64,000 bases of DNA from Anisus vortex (taxonomy: Eukaryota; Mollusca; Gastropoda; Planorbidae): contig OX421500.1 of NCBI GenBank assembly GCA_949126835.1, forward strand, positions 18,854,181 to 18,918,180, given 5' to 3'. The notes under the pieces are model-generated. The model saw nothing but the letters and a program-made list of their open reading frames with translations. It had not been told where the DNA came from and searched no databases. Every line of letters starts with the position of its first letter. The first letter of the stretch is position 1. The translations under genes and the position numbers were made by a program. Shown here piece by piece: positions 1-11,077 of this stretch.

Positions 1-534
1 GTACATCATTATTTTTTTAGCCACATTGGTGGCACATTCTTTTATAAGAAAAGAAGTTTACATTACATTACGTTGCAGCAGATGATTAATACTATTTTTT
101 CCCAGACCCGTTTCTGTTTTCTAATTAGAGATTAAATGCTTTATGCTCTTTTTATCTGCAAATATGGTCCTGGATAAAATGTCAGCTACTAGCCACTTAT
201 CAGACAAACGCTCAAAGCCATAAATTCCAAATTACCAAATTACCAAATTAGCACAGACAATCGAAGCGCTAAACAAGCTAAAGGAGACATAAACATCCAT
301 ACAGTCAAAATAAAAGCCAAAGTTTCTTACAATGTTTTACAAGTGTATCTACGATATGGCGAGAAAGAAAATACTAACTAATGCCTCTTATTATTTTTCA
401 TTATTATTGACTGTTTTTCAGATATCTTTATGCCTTGGACCTGAAAGTCTCTTTATATTTTAGAATCTATTCGCAGAAAAAGGAAAGATCAATTATTTTA
501 AAATTAAAACTAATGAACACTTAAGGCTAAAGGC
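1..534. other. Non-coding flank, nothing recognised
   Basis: AT-rich sequence with no usable open frame, splice-site-bounded exon or recognisable repeat. It ends where the terminal repeat of the PIF/Harbinger-like element begins. Confidence 0.6.
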
Positions 535-800
535 TAAAGGCTAAGCCACACTACAATCAAAATCAGTGATTGGCTGTCATTCAATTCAAAAATCACGATG
601 ATTCTCTCCGTTTCTAGTGTGGCATAGCGCGAATCAAGTCAGTTTCAGTAATGATTGACGATGATTCACAGATTTAGAACATGTTCTAAAATTTTGAGTC
701 ACGATTCTTGATTGAAGCTGTCTCAGCCAATGGGAATCGCTAAAATATCATGTGATAATTAACCTAGTTAAAAAATGACAACAAAAATGGCTGCTACTAA
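535..800 (+). repeat. Left terminal inverted repeat of Harbinger-like element
   Basis: Reverse complement of about 5370-5622, with substitutions and small indels. Shared landmarks are the GGCTAAGCCACACTA end, the AGAACATGTTCTAAA palindrome and the inner AATGGCTG. The outermost bases are preceded by short GGCTAAA repeats. Confidence 0.75.
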
Positions 801-980
801 ATCGATAGGCGTTCTGAGCAACTTACAGAGAAAACAATTCTTTTTATTGAGATCTACGAAAGACATGAATGTATTTGAATATTAAATTATATAACTATCT
901 AAATGTCATCATGAAGAAAGCTGTCTAGTCAATTAGTGTTAGAATCAATGTCACTGAACAGACTGGGATCGAGTGCACCG
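787..980 (+). pseudogene. Decayed first exon of MADF-domain gene
   Basis: An ATG (787) directly follows the terminal repeat. Within the next 190 bp, in shifting frames, are fragments fitting the N-terminal half of a MADF domain: ILFIEIYERHECI followed by a TGA where the family has Trp, then INVTEQTGIE. The exon ends at a good donor (CCG|GTAAGT, 981). In-frame stops and a frame change mean it cannot make protein as it stands. The MADF assignment follows from exon 2 and from general knowledge of Harbinger accessory proteins. Confidence 0.45.
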
Positions 981-1856
981 GTAAGTAGGCCTAGCTTTCG
1001 TTTTTTATTCGCTGTACTGTAAATGTAAACGTGTAGTCACTGTAGTGTAGGCTGTAACATAGCCATAATAATTATTACTATTACTAGTGTATAATAATAA
1101 TATTATAGTGTTATGAATATGATCACGATGATGTAGCCTACTGCCTATCTAGATGTAGGTATTAAAATAGGCTACTAATTATACTAATAATTATATAATA
1201 GGCCTACACGTCCTAGTCCTAGAAGTAGTAGAGCTCGACAAGTATCGTCATCCACTAATATTTTGCTATTGCTTCAGTCGTAAATAATAATTTGTAATAT
1301 ACTGTTGGACCAGTATAGGCCTGTAACATGCTTTATGTTTTAAGTACTCTCACTGGTCTACACAATTAGTGAACTACTATGAGTAACTATGCAGTAAATA
1401 ATAAATAGTAAATAATGAGTAGCTTAAAGCTGCATGATGAGTATTTCAGCTACGAGTCCCACTTAATTTATTTTAGTAGAATATATGCCAATTTAAAGCT
1501 AAATATAGATGTACATGTGATATTTATTTTTCACATGGTTTTATTGTACTAAAGTACTTTGTCTTGAATATGAATCGTCCACTACTGTATTGGTCTTGGA
1601 CAACATATATTATTTTATTTATAGTTTTTTTAAGGTAGGACAGTCCAGGAGAATGACTATAAAAATTATTGATGAAAAATATTTCAATTGTAGGTCAGAT
1701 AAGTACAGACAGATTATATCATTATGCCTTGATTATTCTGGGAAAACAAACTAAAACCAAAAATGATCTACATAATAAAGAAATATACAATAAACATAAA
1801 ATGAAATAAAAGCAAAAAACACATGTATACATTTCAACTGTTTTAATTTGTTTCAG

Positions 1857-2043
1857 ATGGAAATATAAGAAAATAATGCATGCTCTGAGAAATAACTACA
1901 CCAGGGAGCTTCGCATTACTCGCAGCTATAAACAGAGTGGCTCTGGTACTACAGATGTTCGGGCAAGCAAGTGGCCATATTTTAATGCCATGAGTTGTCT
2001 GCGAGGATTGGTCAACATCAGCACAGAGACTACTTCAAATATG
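1857..2043 (+). pseudogene. MADF DNA-binding domain exon (Harbinger accessory protein)
   Basis: The exon lies between a polypyrimidine-AG acceptor (TTTGTTTCAG) and a GTAAAT donor. It encodes the C-terminal half of a MADF domain, with the hallmark order WKYKKIMHALRNNYTREL, then SGSGTTD, then SKWPYFNAMSCL. MADF proteins are DNA-binding partners of PIF/Harbinger nucleases. This exon is open throughout and joins in phase with the next, but its upstream exon is broken, so the gene is probably dead here. Confidence 0.7.
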
Positions 2044-2436
2044 GTAAATTAAATATTTAAAAAAACTAAACTAATAAAAAAAAAAAAAAAAAATAACTCA
2101 GTTGGTCATTGTAGCGAAGAACTAGCAAACATTTGAACCAGATTGTTATATGCTCAATAAACACTCTTATGATCTCATGGCTGTGATTGCCTCCCATATA
2201 AATGTTGCCACTGAAAAGGCACTTGCCATTCATTCCACAAGTACTCCTTCAGTTCTGTCCTCAATTCTCTGGCTTATTAGTGCTGTTGTTGCCAATGGAA
2301 AAGTTTAAAGTGTGGAAACTGCCATTTTGTGTTGTAGTCATCAGCTACATTTTTCCATTCATCAGCAGTTTTGGGAAGCTAAAACAGAATAGTATTTCAA
2401 TTTAATATCCTGTTTTCACTCATAATAATACATAAT

Positions 2437-2660
2437 GTGAAGCCGGCTGGTCTAGTGGTTAGCACACCGGACTGTCAACCAAAAACCATCGGACAGGTCG
2501 CGGGTTCTATCCCTGCCACCTGCGGATCCCTGTCACCCTGCAGGAGTTTTGGGCCTGCAAACGTATTTGCGCCAGCAGGCAGCACTATGTTTACAGCAGC
2601 GCATAGAACTGTTCCCAACAGGAACGGGATATGCGCTATATAAGTCTCATATTTATATTT
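2437..2660 (+). repeat. tRNA-derived SINE
   Basis: The 5' part has polymerase III promoter boxes: A box TGGTCTAGTGG and B box GGTTCTATCCC, spaced as in a tRNA. It is followed by a body (CCTGCAGGAGTTTTGGGCC) and a 3' part ending in GGGATATGCGCTATATAAG. Related copies or pieces occur at 25988-26160, 34876-34996 and 59800-59865 on the minus strand. It sits in the intron of the MADF gene. Confidence 0.8.
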
Positions 2661-2765
2661 ATTTTAATGTATTGTCTATAGCAGGCCCCTGCAAAGAGCC
2701 TTAATATGACTGATTAATTTTTTTTTTATTGTTAATATACAATGTGTATGTATTGTCTGTTGCAG

Positions 2766-3095
2766 GAACCTGCTACAAGCAGTAATGCAGAGGATGCTGA
2801 CACTGCCATGTCTCAGCAAAGCACTTCTTCATTTGACAGTCATGAGCCAAGCCAGCCAGCAGAAACAATTTCCTTACCACAAACAGCAACCCTTTCCAGA
2901 CCAGGAGCAGCAACTCCTTCCAGACCATTCAAGAGAAAACCGACAGAAGATCCTCTGCATGCTTCGCTCTTTCGATTTATTGAAGATAGGCTTTTAAAGC
3001 AAGAGGATCCAACCTCCATTTGGGCGAAAAATGTGGGCTCAACATTGAATTTGATCAAATTGAAAAGCGCTGCATATAGCTCGATTGGAGCTTGA
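2766..3095 (+). pseudogene. C-terminal exon of MADF protein, frameshifted near its end
   Basis: The exon starts after TGTTGCAG and continues the frame of the MADF exon. A Ser/Thr/Pro/Gln-rich linker leads to a helical tail (DPLHASLFRFIEDRLL). The open frame stops at 3095, but one frame over the sequence reads RLELEEVCHKFLREDL to a stop at 3138. That is the expected end of such BESS-like tails, so a one-base shift has occurred near 3060-3075. A second acceptor-like sequence (ATTGTCTATAGCAGG) lies about 80 bp upstream, as if the acceptor region were duplicated. Confidence 0.55.
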
Positions 3096-3138
3096 GGAAG
3101 TTTGTCATAAATTCCTCAGAGAAGACTTAACCGAGTAA

Positions 3139-4274
3139 AAGGTGTTATGGTCAAGTTGGTAGTTACCATCATTTGACGTTTTGTTTTGAAAGACAAACTC
3201 GTTTATATTGAGTTGATTATATTATTCATATTGTTGCCACAGTTCTTTTTATTATTCACTGAAACATGTTAAGAGTTTTATGAATAAGTGAAGTTTTTAC
3301 CTAAAGAAATATTATTAAAGTATTTAATCTAATAAAGCAAGAAAAGTCTGATTATTGTATGAGTGAACAAGAGTTGACAAGGTAGATATTTCTAGAATGA
3401 AAGATCAGTATGTTTTGGATTTTTGAGATGAAAGATTGCTTTTTCCTAATAATGTATACTGAACTAATGTGTTAACTTAAGTTTTATTCAATTATAAAAG
3501 AGTTGACTTAGAATAATTGTTAAAGGAGCGGAATAGAATGTTCTAGTGATGATGAATATATGCAGGGTTTATGGAAGCTATATTCTATGAAGATTTTATA
3601 GTATCATGGACAATTTCTGTGTACTCATATTCTTTATCTTAAAATTACACCATCTTACACGCCTTCAGAATTAATAATAATACTGTAACAATTGTACCTG
3701 TTCTATTAATTCTATTGAGTGTTTTCTATTGTTCATATTGTGTCTGTGCTATTATTTATTTAATTTAATGTCTATTATATTGGTTATTTAGTGTCTGATA
3801 TGTTGGTTATAATGTGTCTGTTATATTTACACAAGGCAGTCATCTCATCTCAATCGGTGTATTCATTACACCAAAAGTAGCTGTGACAATGTGTAATCAC
3901 TGTTTTTAATAAATAAGTAAACTTGATGTAAATACTTTTTTATCTTCATTGAGTTGTCAACTTGTTGGTTAAAAAAAATAAAAATGAAATAAATGTTTGT
4001 ATACTTTTGCTCTATTGTACTTTGTAGTCTTGTTGTTTTTCTTTTCTTTTAGTTTTATATATGTTTTTCTTTGATAGACTGAAAAGTTTGTAGGATTTAT
4101 GCTTAGCATTCATATTGCTGAAACCAGATTTAATGAACACAAATATTTTGTATATAACAATGCAACTGAGTGCAGTTGTATATATTAAATAAAAGCAAAC
4201 AAACAACAAGTTATTCTTCCACTTTAATCCACATTGTATTCATAGTGCTTATTGATGGTATTTAGTATGATTAT
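3139..4274. other. Non-coding interior of Harbinger element
   Basis: AT-rich with no supported exon. AATAAA signals near 3908 may serve the MADF transcript. This stretch may hold decayed introns or exons of the convergent nuclease gene. Confidence 0.4.
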
Positions 4275-4427
4275 CTAGTTAAAATCTGAAGGAAACCTAC
4301 CACCATGATTAAGAACACTTGTGATAAGACAACACATCTCTGGGAAAATTTCTCCAATTGTAGATCGTCTAATTCTATACAGGAAATGCATAGATTGATA
4401 GCTTGTCTCCTTAAATAAAAATGAATT
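4275..4427 (-). pseudogene. Harbinger nuclease (transposase) fragment
   Basis: Read on the minus strand, this segment gives KETSYQSMHFLYRIRRSTI followed by GEIFPEMCCLITSVL. It matches the family pattern in the N-terminal third of PIF/Harbinger nucleases (S..S....F.RI..STI..I..E.C..I). The frame ends at a TAG (4275-4277), and the catalytic DDE part is not seen downstream. Its convergent orientation to the MADF gene is normal for the superfamily. Recognition rests on a short motif. Confidence 0.55.
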
Positions 4428-5200
4428 CTTTTTAACACATTTTTATTATTTAAATAACAACAACAACATCCATGGATATTTTTCTCTAAGAACTGACTGT
4501 AGTGTTAGTGCATTTAACACAAACAGAGGGTACTATTCTGTACTCTTACTGTGACCAAATTATGGTTTAAAAAAAGTGTTAAATGAAATTTGGCAAATTC
4601 TCCCATCAGGGGCCCCTTCCAAACTTTTGTTATAAAGAATTCATGATATGTCATATAATTTTTAGAAGCAGAGTTTGAAATTCTAGGTAATTGGTATATA
4701 GGTAATTGGTATATAGGTATAGGTAAACTTAGACGTAGGTAAGGGTTATAATCATTCATTTATTCCAATCATTTCAGTGCAGAAAGGAGGTGATGGGCAC
4801 TGGGTTTTAATTTGAACTTATAAAATACTTGGTTTAAAAATTAAATTATATCACTTCTGGTTTTCAGTAAGAAAAAAAAATGAATGAAAGATAAAAGAAC
4901 CAACCTGAAGATAGGCGCAATCATGGCATGTTGTTCATCAAAATGATAAATGTCCATTCTCATTAGAAAAAGAATTGGCGCGTCAAGAATAGTCACTCTC
5001 AACACTTTCCGTGATTCATGATTCTCTCTGAAAGTGCTTTTACGTGTGGCTTGGCTGATTGTGAAACATAGTATTTTGATTCGCACGAAAACAAGATTCT
5101 AGTGATTCGGTGAAAAATGATTCTAGTCGAAACGTGATTCTTGAGTATAGTGTGGCTTAGCCTTGACTGTTCTCGGCGCCCTATTTTATGTTCACGACTC

Positions 5201-5311
5201 ATGAATTCTAGCAGTGACGACGAAGTAAATTTGGTATGTCCCACTGCGTCTGTTCTACTTAAAGCAAAAATAAATCGAAAACGAAAATGGTGGGTTAAAC
5301 CTTGGAATTAA
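5201..5311 (+). pseudogene. N-terminal fragment of a Harbinger nuclease, opposite strand
   Basis: ATG at 5201 opens MNSSSDDEVN and ends with RKRKWWVKPWN before a TAA. An acidic start followed by a basic cluster and WWVxPW is the usual N-terminus of PIF/Harbinger nucleases. It points toward the right terminal repeat, opposite to the nuclease core at 4275-4427, so the pieces cannot belong to one intact gene. This supports a mosaic or inverted right half. Confidence 0.45.
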
Positions 5312-5369
5312 AGATAAAGATTTATGGAACTTACAATGTTCTTTTAAGCGAACTGGACGATAACAGCCA

Positions 5370-5622
5370 TCTTTGTTTACTTTTTTTTAACTAGGCTAAT
5401 TATCACATGATCTAATTCCGCCTCCCCTTTCTGACACAGCTTGAATCAAGAATCGTGACTCCAAATTTTAGAACATGTTCTAAATATGTGAATCATCGGG
5501 AATCACTACTGAAACTGACTTGTTTCGCGCTATGCCACATTAGAAACGGGTAGAATCATCGTGATTTTTGAATTCAATCGTAGCGAATAACTGATTTTGC
5601 TTCTAGTGTGGCTTAGCCTTTA
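5370..5622 (-). repeat. Right terminal inverted repeat of Harbinger-like element
   Basis: Inverted counterpart of 535-800, ending in TAGTGTGGCTTAGCCTTTA. It shares the AGAACATGTTCTAAA palindrome and the GAATCAAGAATCGTGACT block with the left end. Confidence 0.75.
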
Positions 5623-5787
5623 CTCGTTATAAATATTACATGAACAATCATAAACTGCTTGATAGTGTATTTAGTTGCAATTTGTTTATTTTTTTTTAAA
5701 AAAAAGGTAATGATTTTGCCATTGAACAAACGCAGTCGTACATAACGGTTCCATTTCCCCAATATTGCTTAAAACGAATTAAGAAAT

Positions 5788-6399
5788 TGTTACGAATATC
5801 GGTCATAAATGAATGACGTAGTGAAGCATTGACCTCTTAACAAGTGCGTATCAGAGTCCAAGGCGACCAAGGTTTGACCTTTGTGCCCTGAGGGCAGTTT
5901 AAATAAAATAACTCGTTCAAACCCGTGGAAATTGGAGGATAATTCTGGATCGTAGTAAAGAGGTTAAAATGCGTATTAAGACCCTGTAGAATCTTCGATG
6001 ATAGTTTTCTTTGTAAAGTCCCGACCTCCTTAAAGTTAGTTCAGTTTGAAAGTTTGTAGAGTGAAGTCGCTATATTGATTTGTATATTATATGCCATTTA
6101 TTTTGAAACTTATGTTACCATCAGTTGATGCATTTATTGATCGTTTATATTGAGTCTACAATTTAAATAAAATTGTTTATTCAACAACTGGAGTTGTTTG
6201 ATCTATCATTGTTGAGAAAGGTGTTGAAGATAATTATCACGAATATAACTACATTACTGCATAGACCTGTCAGTCAAGGAACCCCTAGCTTGGGCTACAG
6301 ATTAGCAGAATCTAGAGACTTCTAATAAAGATACAACTATATTCATTGAATCCGATTTAACAAGTCGTAATAATAGTCATCATAGAGACGTCCATAACA
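5788..6399 (+). repeat. 5' LTR
   Basis: 612 bp, starting TGTTACGAATATCGG and ending CCATAACA, so it carries the TG...CA ends of an LTR. Compared with the 3' LTR it lacks a 10-bp segment near 5956 and differs at about seven other sites. Confidence 0.85.
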
Positions 6400-6425
6400 A
6401 TTTGCGGGCTTGCGTCCGATATAGT
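6400..6425 (+). promoter_or_regulatory. Probable primer-binding site
   Basis: Immediately after the 5' LTR the sequence reads TTTGCGGGCTTGCGTCCG. This resembles the tRNA-Pro-type sites (TGGGGGCTCGTCCGG) of other LTR elements, with an extra base. The tRNA assignment is inference. Confidence 0.4.
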
Positions 6426-6575
6426 TGTATAGTGAAGCATATATTCAAGTTGTGTTGTGTTGTGTGTGTAAAGCCGTGACCTACTGAGCAAGCCTAATAA
6501 CGCTGAATTCATTCTTCTGATTGGAAAAACGTAAGTTGGAAAAATTTACCACTTTATAAATCTCTTAACTAAAGA

Positions 6576-7191
6576 ATGGAATTTATTGAAAATCCATAAG
6601 AAGAAGTTCTGAAAACTTTATCAATAAAGAAGTTAAAAGAGATCGCTGAGATCTTGAAGATAGAAGTTACTGAGACTACACCATCGAGGACTGTGTTGAC
6701 ACAGCAGATAAAAGATGTGTTGATTGCGAGTGGAAAGTTAAAAGTAGAATCAAGCGCGGAGGGATATCAAGTTGAAGGTCAGATGTCTGAACAGTTACGG
6801 TTTCAGTTAGAAATGAAACGGATGGAAATAGAAGAAAAACGTCTTGATCGTGAGATGGAACAGAAACGTCTTGATCGTGAGATGGAACAGAAACGTCTAG
6901 AAATAGAAAGTCAGGAAAGAGATAAGAAAAGTCAAAGAAAAAGTCAGGAAAGAATAGAACTGGCGAAGATAGGAGCTACTAAAAAAAAAATCTCATAATG
7001 ATGTAGAGATGGCCAGATGGAAAAAGCTAGTCCCTACCTACATTGATAAAGAAAGTGAAATAGCTAATTTCTTCCAGACCTTTGAAATTTCTTGCAGAGA
7101 TTTTAAGTTCCCAAAAGATAAATGGGGAATATTAGTCAGAACAGCTTTTACTCAGGAAAGGGCAAGAGATTGTGTTCTATTGTTAAAATAG
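6576..7191 (+). pseudogene. gag remnant of Gypsy element
   Basis: ATG (6576) opens MEFIENP, then an in-frame TAA (6597), then a frame open to 6998. That frame holds a SAP-like helical start (SIKKLKEIAEILKIEV) and a coiled-coil region with a direct repeat (LDREMEQKR twice). A shift after a run of ten A (6980-6989) leads to 7009-7191, whose FPKDKWGILVRTAF fits the capsid region of Gypsy Gag. That part stops again at 7191. At least two stops and one frame change break the reading, so it is non-functional here. Confidence 0.65.
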
Positions 7192-7325
7192 GAACAATTA
7201 AATTATTATGAAGTCATTAAAGACACTGTACTTAAAGCCATAAACCAATACAGAATGTACAAGGAAGCGAAAATACAAACGAACTGAATTCGAAGAAAGA
7301 TTCTTCTAAACCAGAAACACTGAGG

Positions 7326-8801
7326 GTGGATTTGCCTGAGAGCAAAAGTCAGAAGGTAGAGAAATCTACAACTGAAGACAATGAGGATAAATATCCTGAT
7401 TATAAATACAGAATGGCTACTATTGGATTAATTGTCCAAGTCCACAGAGACGAAAAAGTAGACCAAAGTATTTTTGACTCGAACAAGAGTCTGAAGTCGT
7501 CGAAAGATGAAAAACCACCCGAAAGTCATGGTCAAGGGAAGAATAAAATTGACACAGAGACCCTGTGCAGTTTTCAACCGTTCATTAGTGAAGGTTGTGT
7601 GGCCTTACAAAAGGAAGGACCACTGAAGTCCGTAAACATATTACGAGACACAGGAGCATCATTAACCCTGCTGCTTAAAGGTGTATTACCATTGAATGAT
7701 AATACATTGACAGGACAGTCTGTCCTATTGAGAGGTTTTGAATGGAAAGAAGAAATACCTCTACATAGGATATACCTCTCATCTGGCTTGGTAACAGGAT
7801 ATGTGACAGTTGGAGTAATATCAAAACTTCCTGTTGAGGGCATATCCGTTATCCTAGCAAATGATTTGGCGAAAGGGAGGGTGAGACCTGAACTGATTGT
7901 GAAGGAAAATCCAGACCCGAGTCCTATTGTGGAGACAGGAAAAGAAAAAGAACTTTATCCTTTAGGTGATGTCATAAATGGTATGACACCACAGAAAAAG
8001 AAAGAAGAAATTCTCTCACAAGAAAAGAAAACGAAAGAAGAAATTCTCCCACGAGAGAAGAAAGAGGAAGAAGAAGTGGAACTTGATACTACTATTTTCT
8101 CCAAGATTGAAGATTGTCCGAAAGGAAATGAACAATCAAAGAAGTCATCACAAAATGAATTGATTGCTGAACAGAAAGTAGATGCAGAGTTGCTACAGTT
8201 GCATGAGAAAGCTGTCGACGAGAAAGAAAATCCTACTACTGATGTCTATGAACAGATAGACCACAGCATGAACAAACAACAATGCAAACCTGCAGTTGCC
8301 GGTACAGATGAAGATTGGAGGAGCATCACTGAAGAAACGAGTGCTGAGAACTGGACCGAAACTACCAAAAGCTATGGGTTACCACAATCCATACCGACAG
8401 ATCGAAGGACCAACTTCGCCCCAGAACTCTTCAATCCAGTCCTAAAGAACTTATGCCTGGAGCAGGAGATGTCAACTGAATCCTATCCGGAAAGTCGAGG
8501 AGCCTATGGACCAATCTTTGGACCCACTGTCCGAGGACCACTCAAACTACTTCAAGAAGCATGGCAGACCGAATTGGATCTCCTTGGGCTGAGCAAGTAC
8601 CTAGATAAGTATATAATTTTTTTGTCTGACATAACTGTCTTTGTTAGAAAAAAATTGTACACTGCTCACATGCAGATGCCATTGTTGTGTGATGAAAGAA
8701 AGGCAAAAATATTATATCATTTGAAAATGATAAAGCCTTACCTTCTGAAAACAATTGGAATAAGCTTGATGTTGTTAACATTGTTACTCTTAATTGTATA
8801 A
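7326..8801 (+). CDS. Protease-integrase remnant polyprotein of Gypsy element
   Basis: A single 491-codon open frame whose first in-frame ATG is at 7413. Residues 104-112 hold the retropepsin active-site motif ending DTGAS, followed by the beta-rich flap region. A Lys/Glu-rich linker lies around 225-255. Further on, YGLPQSIPTDRRTNF fits the integrase core strand, VRGPLKLLQEAW fits the region after it, and ILYHLKMIKPY fits the usual end of Gypsy Pol. A hydrophobic C-terminus of about 17 residues follows. Reverse transcriptase, RNase H and much of the integrase are absent, so the pieces have been joined by deletions that kept the frame open. No enzyme activity beyond a possible protease is expected. 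Confidence 0.6.
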   Translation: MDLPESKSQKVEKSTTEDNEDKYPDYKYRMATIGLIVQVHRDEKVDQSIFDSNKSLKSSKDEKPPESHGQGKNKIDTETLCSFQPFISEGCVALQKEGPLKSVNILRDTGASLTLLLKGVLPLNDNTLTGQSVLLRGFEWKEEIPLHRIYLSSGLVTGYVTVGVISKLPVEGISVILANDLAKGRVRPELIVKENPDPSPIVETGKEKELYPLGDVINGMTPQKKKEEILSQEKKTKEEILPREKKEEEEVELDTTIFSKIEDCPKGNEQSKKSSQNELIAEQKVDAELLQLHEKAVDEKENPTTDVYEQIDHSMNKQQCKPAVAGTDEDWRSITEETSAENWTETTKSYGLPQSIPTDRRTNFAPELFNPVLKNLCLEQEMSTESYPESRGAYGPIFGPTVRGPLKLLQEAWQTELDLLGLSKYLDKYIIFLSDITVFVRKKLYTAHMQMPLLCDERKAKILYHLKMIKPYLLKTIGISLMLLTLLLLIV

Positions 8802-11062
8802 TTCATGCCTGGAGTTCAGGATGAATTGAATGACAAATTCACTGATAGTTAGTTACCTAACTTACTATTGTAAAACTAAATCCCTTACTTGTGATGAAAA
8901 AGGACTGAGTAAAAGTATTGTTAGAGTAAATATCATTATAGTGTGATATTTCTAAACAAACTTGTTAGGTTGAGCATTTAAAATAATTGCTATAAGAGAA
9001 AAAGATCAGTTTTATCCGCAGAATTGGTTTCTAAATCAGAGGACATTATAAATGTGGACTGATTATAAGATATGTTTGAGAAACTCTGGAAATGATAATT
9101 GAAACATTTGACAGAGAGGATAATTTGATTGAAAAAGATGTAAATGATTTTAAGAAAAGAGAATTTTTCTATCACTAAAGTATTGAGAAATGTTTTATGA
9201 TTGTACTATGGAAATGTATTTTATCATGTACTGTTGTTGAAATATTGCACTGAGTCAGTATGCAAATTTCTTCTATGTGAATTAATTATTTGTTCTATTA
9301 TCATTGAATGTATGATAATGTAGGGTAAAAATACTTGCTACAAGGCAGAACTATGACTAACAAGATTCCAAGAAATGTATTATATATGATTTTTCACTTT
9401 TAGGATACTGTTACATGAAAAGCAGACCGGAAATGAAACTAATGTAAAATAAAACTTATCCTTGTTTTGTATAAATTTAGGATATGTGCCACTGATTTGA
9501 CACTGTAAACCAGAATGGTTGAGAATTTCATGGTTGAGAATTTATAATGTTGACATACCAATGTTCAACTAATGTATGATTAATTAAGGATTTCATGTCA
9601 ATATTGTAAAACTAATTTATTTTTTTTCTGTATTAGTTAAAATAGATTGAATGAATTGTATTGACAAACAAAGATTGGGTAGACCTGAACACTGTGAGGA
9701 ACAGGAGAACCTAGAATCTATGAATAATGAATAAAACCTTTATGGAATGGACAAGAGCAATGGATTCCAACCTTACCATAACTGAAAAGCTGGGAGATGG
9801 AACCATTCAGACCAGAAATTGTTTTGTAAAAATTGTTAAATTGATTTCAGTCTGAAAAAAATATAGTCTATGCTCTTTAACTTCTAATCTTTTATCTTTT
9901 GTACTTCAATAATATTGTATTTGAAATGTCTTTGATGTAATCTAAAGAAAATAAGTACTTACTGTTTAGTACTAAGATTGTATGAAGATAATATAATCTG
10001 CTTTGATTGATAGTTAATTAAGTAAATTAACCAAATTTGTTTCAAGTAAATCCATGTCTGCATGAAAGATAGAATGTTTCAATTTAAAACTGCTACGATG
10101 TGAACTCTTTTAAAAAGAAAATAATGCCGTAGGAAGGTCATGGTAAAATGAGAAATTGAAATATTTGTAATGAAATTGTCTATAAACTATTTTAATTCTG
10201 GAACAGACTATGTTACTTTTCTTAAAATATTATAAATGAATTTAATTTTGAGATAATGGTTGTTAAATAATGCTCATTTAGTCAAGATAACTTTTTAAGA
10301 GCGTAGAAATTTTTGACCTAAGCTGTTATAAGGTAAAAATGTGCATAGCCATGTCAACATTGTTAAAATCAATTGAGAATGAGAGGGTGAAAAAAGGAAT
10401 AGAGAGAGAGAGTGCGGAATTGACCTAAATTTCTGTGTCCCGTCACAGACAGTTGTATAATGTGTTACTGTTAGTCAGCCTACAGGCTTGAAAAAAAAAA
10501 TACTGTCTACACGAGCAATAATATTTTTGTTGTAAAGTGAAATTAGGTCAGGGCTAGTATTTTTTTTTTTTGTAATTGAGTTAGGCCTAGTATGTGTTCT
10601 ATCAGAGCGTTTGGTTTTTTTCTCCTTATGAAAAATAAGTCGTGTCTGAATAGACATTAAGTGATTTTTCTTTTGTTGTATAATTACAAATTGTAAAAGA
10701 TATTAGTTTATAATTAAATGAACGAGAGAGTTTTATTAACGTGGAATGTTAATGGAATGGAAATTATTAAATTGTATAATATTTAACCCTATGTATTTTT
10801 CTTGTATACAAGATTTAGATAAACAATTTAATTGCCTATTGTTTTGAATTAAAAATTGAATGATTGAATGACTGTAGTTAAGCCATTTGATAGGATGAAC
10901 TTATATTGCATATATTATATGCTATTGTTATCAGTTCGATTTAATTATTGGGATAGCCAATTGAACTGTATAGTTTTCCCCGAAATATTTTCTTTTATAA
11001 TTATTCCTTAAAATTAACATTTTTTAGTATTGTTAAAATGTAAAAGAAATAATTATAAAACT
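8802..11062. other. Non-coding 3' interior of Gypsy element
   Basis: About 2.3 kb of AT-rich sequence between the pol remnant and the polypurine tract, with no supported frame. No envelope-like gene was recognised. Confidence 0.5.
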
Positions 11063-11077
11063 GTGGAAGGAGGGGGG
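11063..11077 (+). other. Polypurine tract
   Basis: GTGGAAGGAGGGGGG lies directly before the 3' LTR, as expected for the plus-strand primer of an LTR retrotransposon. Confidence 0.75.

Larger units (their letters stand above)
535..5622. mobile_element. PIF/Harbinger-like DNA transposon, mosaic and decayed
   Basis: About 265-bp inverted terminal repeats are visible. The left end reads TAAAGGCTAAGCCACACTA (535 onward) and the right end reads the complement, ending near 5622. Both carry repeated GATTC/GAATC words, the palindrome AGAACATGTTCT and a shared ATCACATGAT-type inner edge. Inside are a MADF-domain gene (+) and pieces of a Harbinger nuclease, the usual two-gene content of this superfamily. 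No clean three-base target duplication could be assigned. A further terminus-like sequence (AGTGTGGCTTAGCCTT, about 5150-5165) lies inside, so the right part is probably two related elements fused or nested. Confidence 0.75.

Noticed and set aside
2437..2643. Functional tRNA gene at the SINE head
   Set aside because: The A and B boxes are present, but the sequence continues as SINE body and the cloverleaf is degraded.
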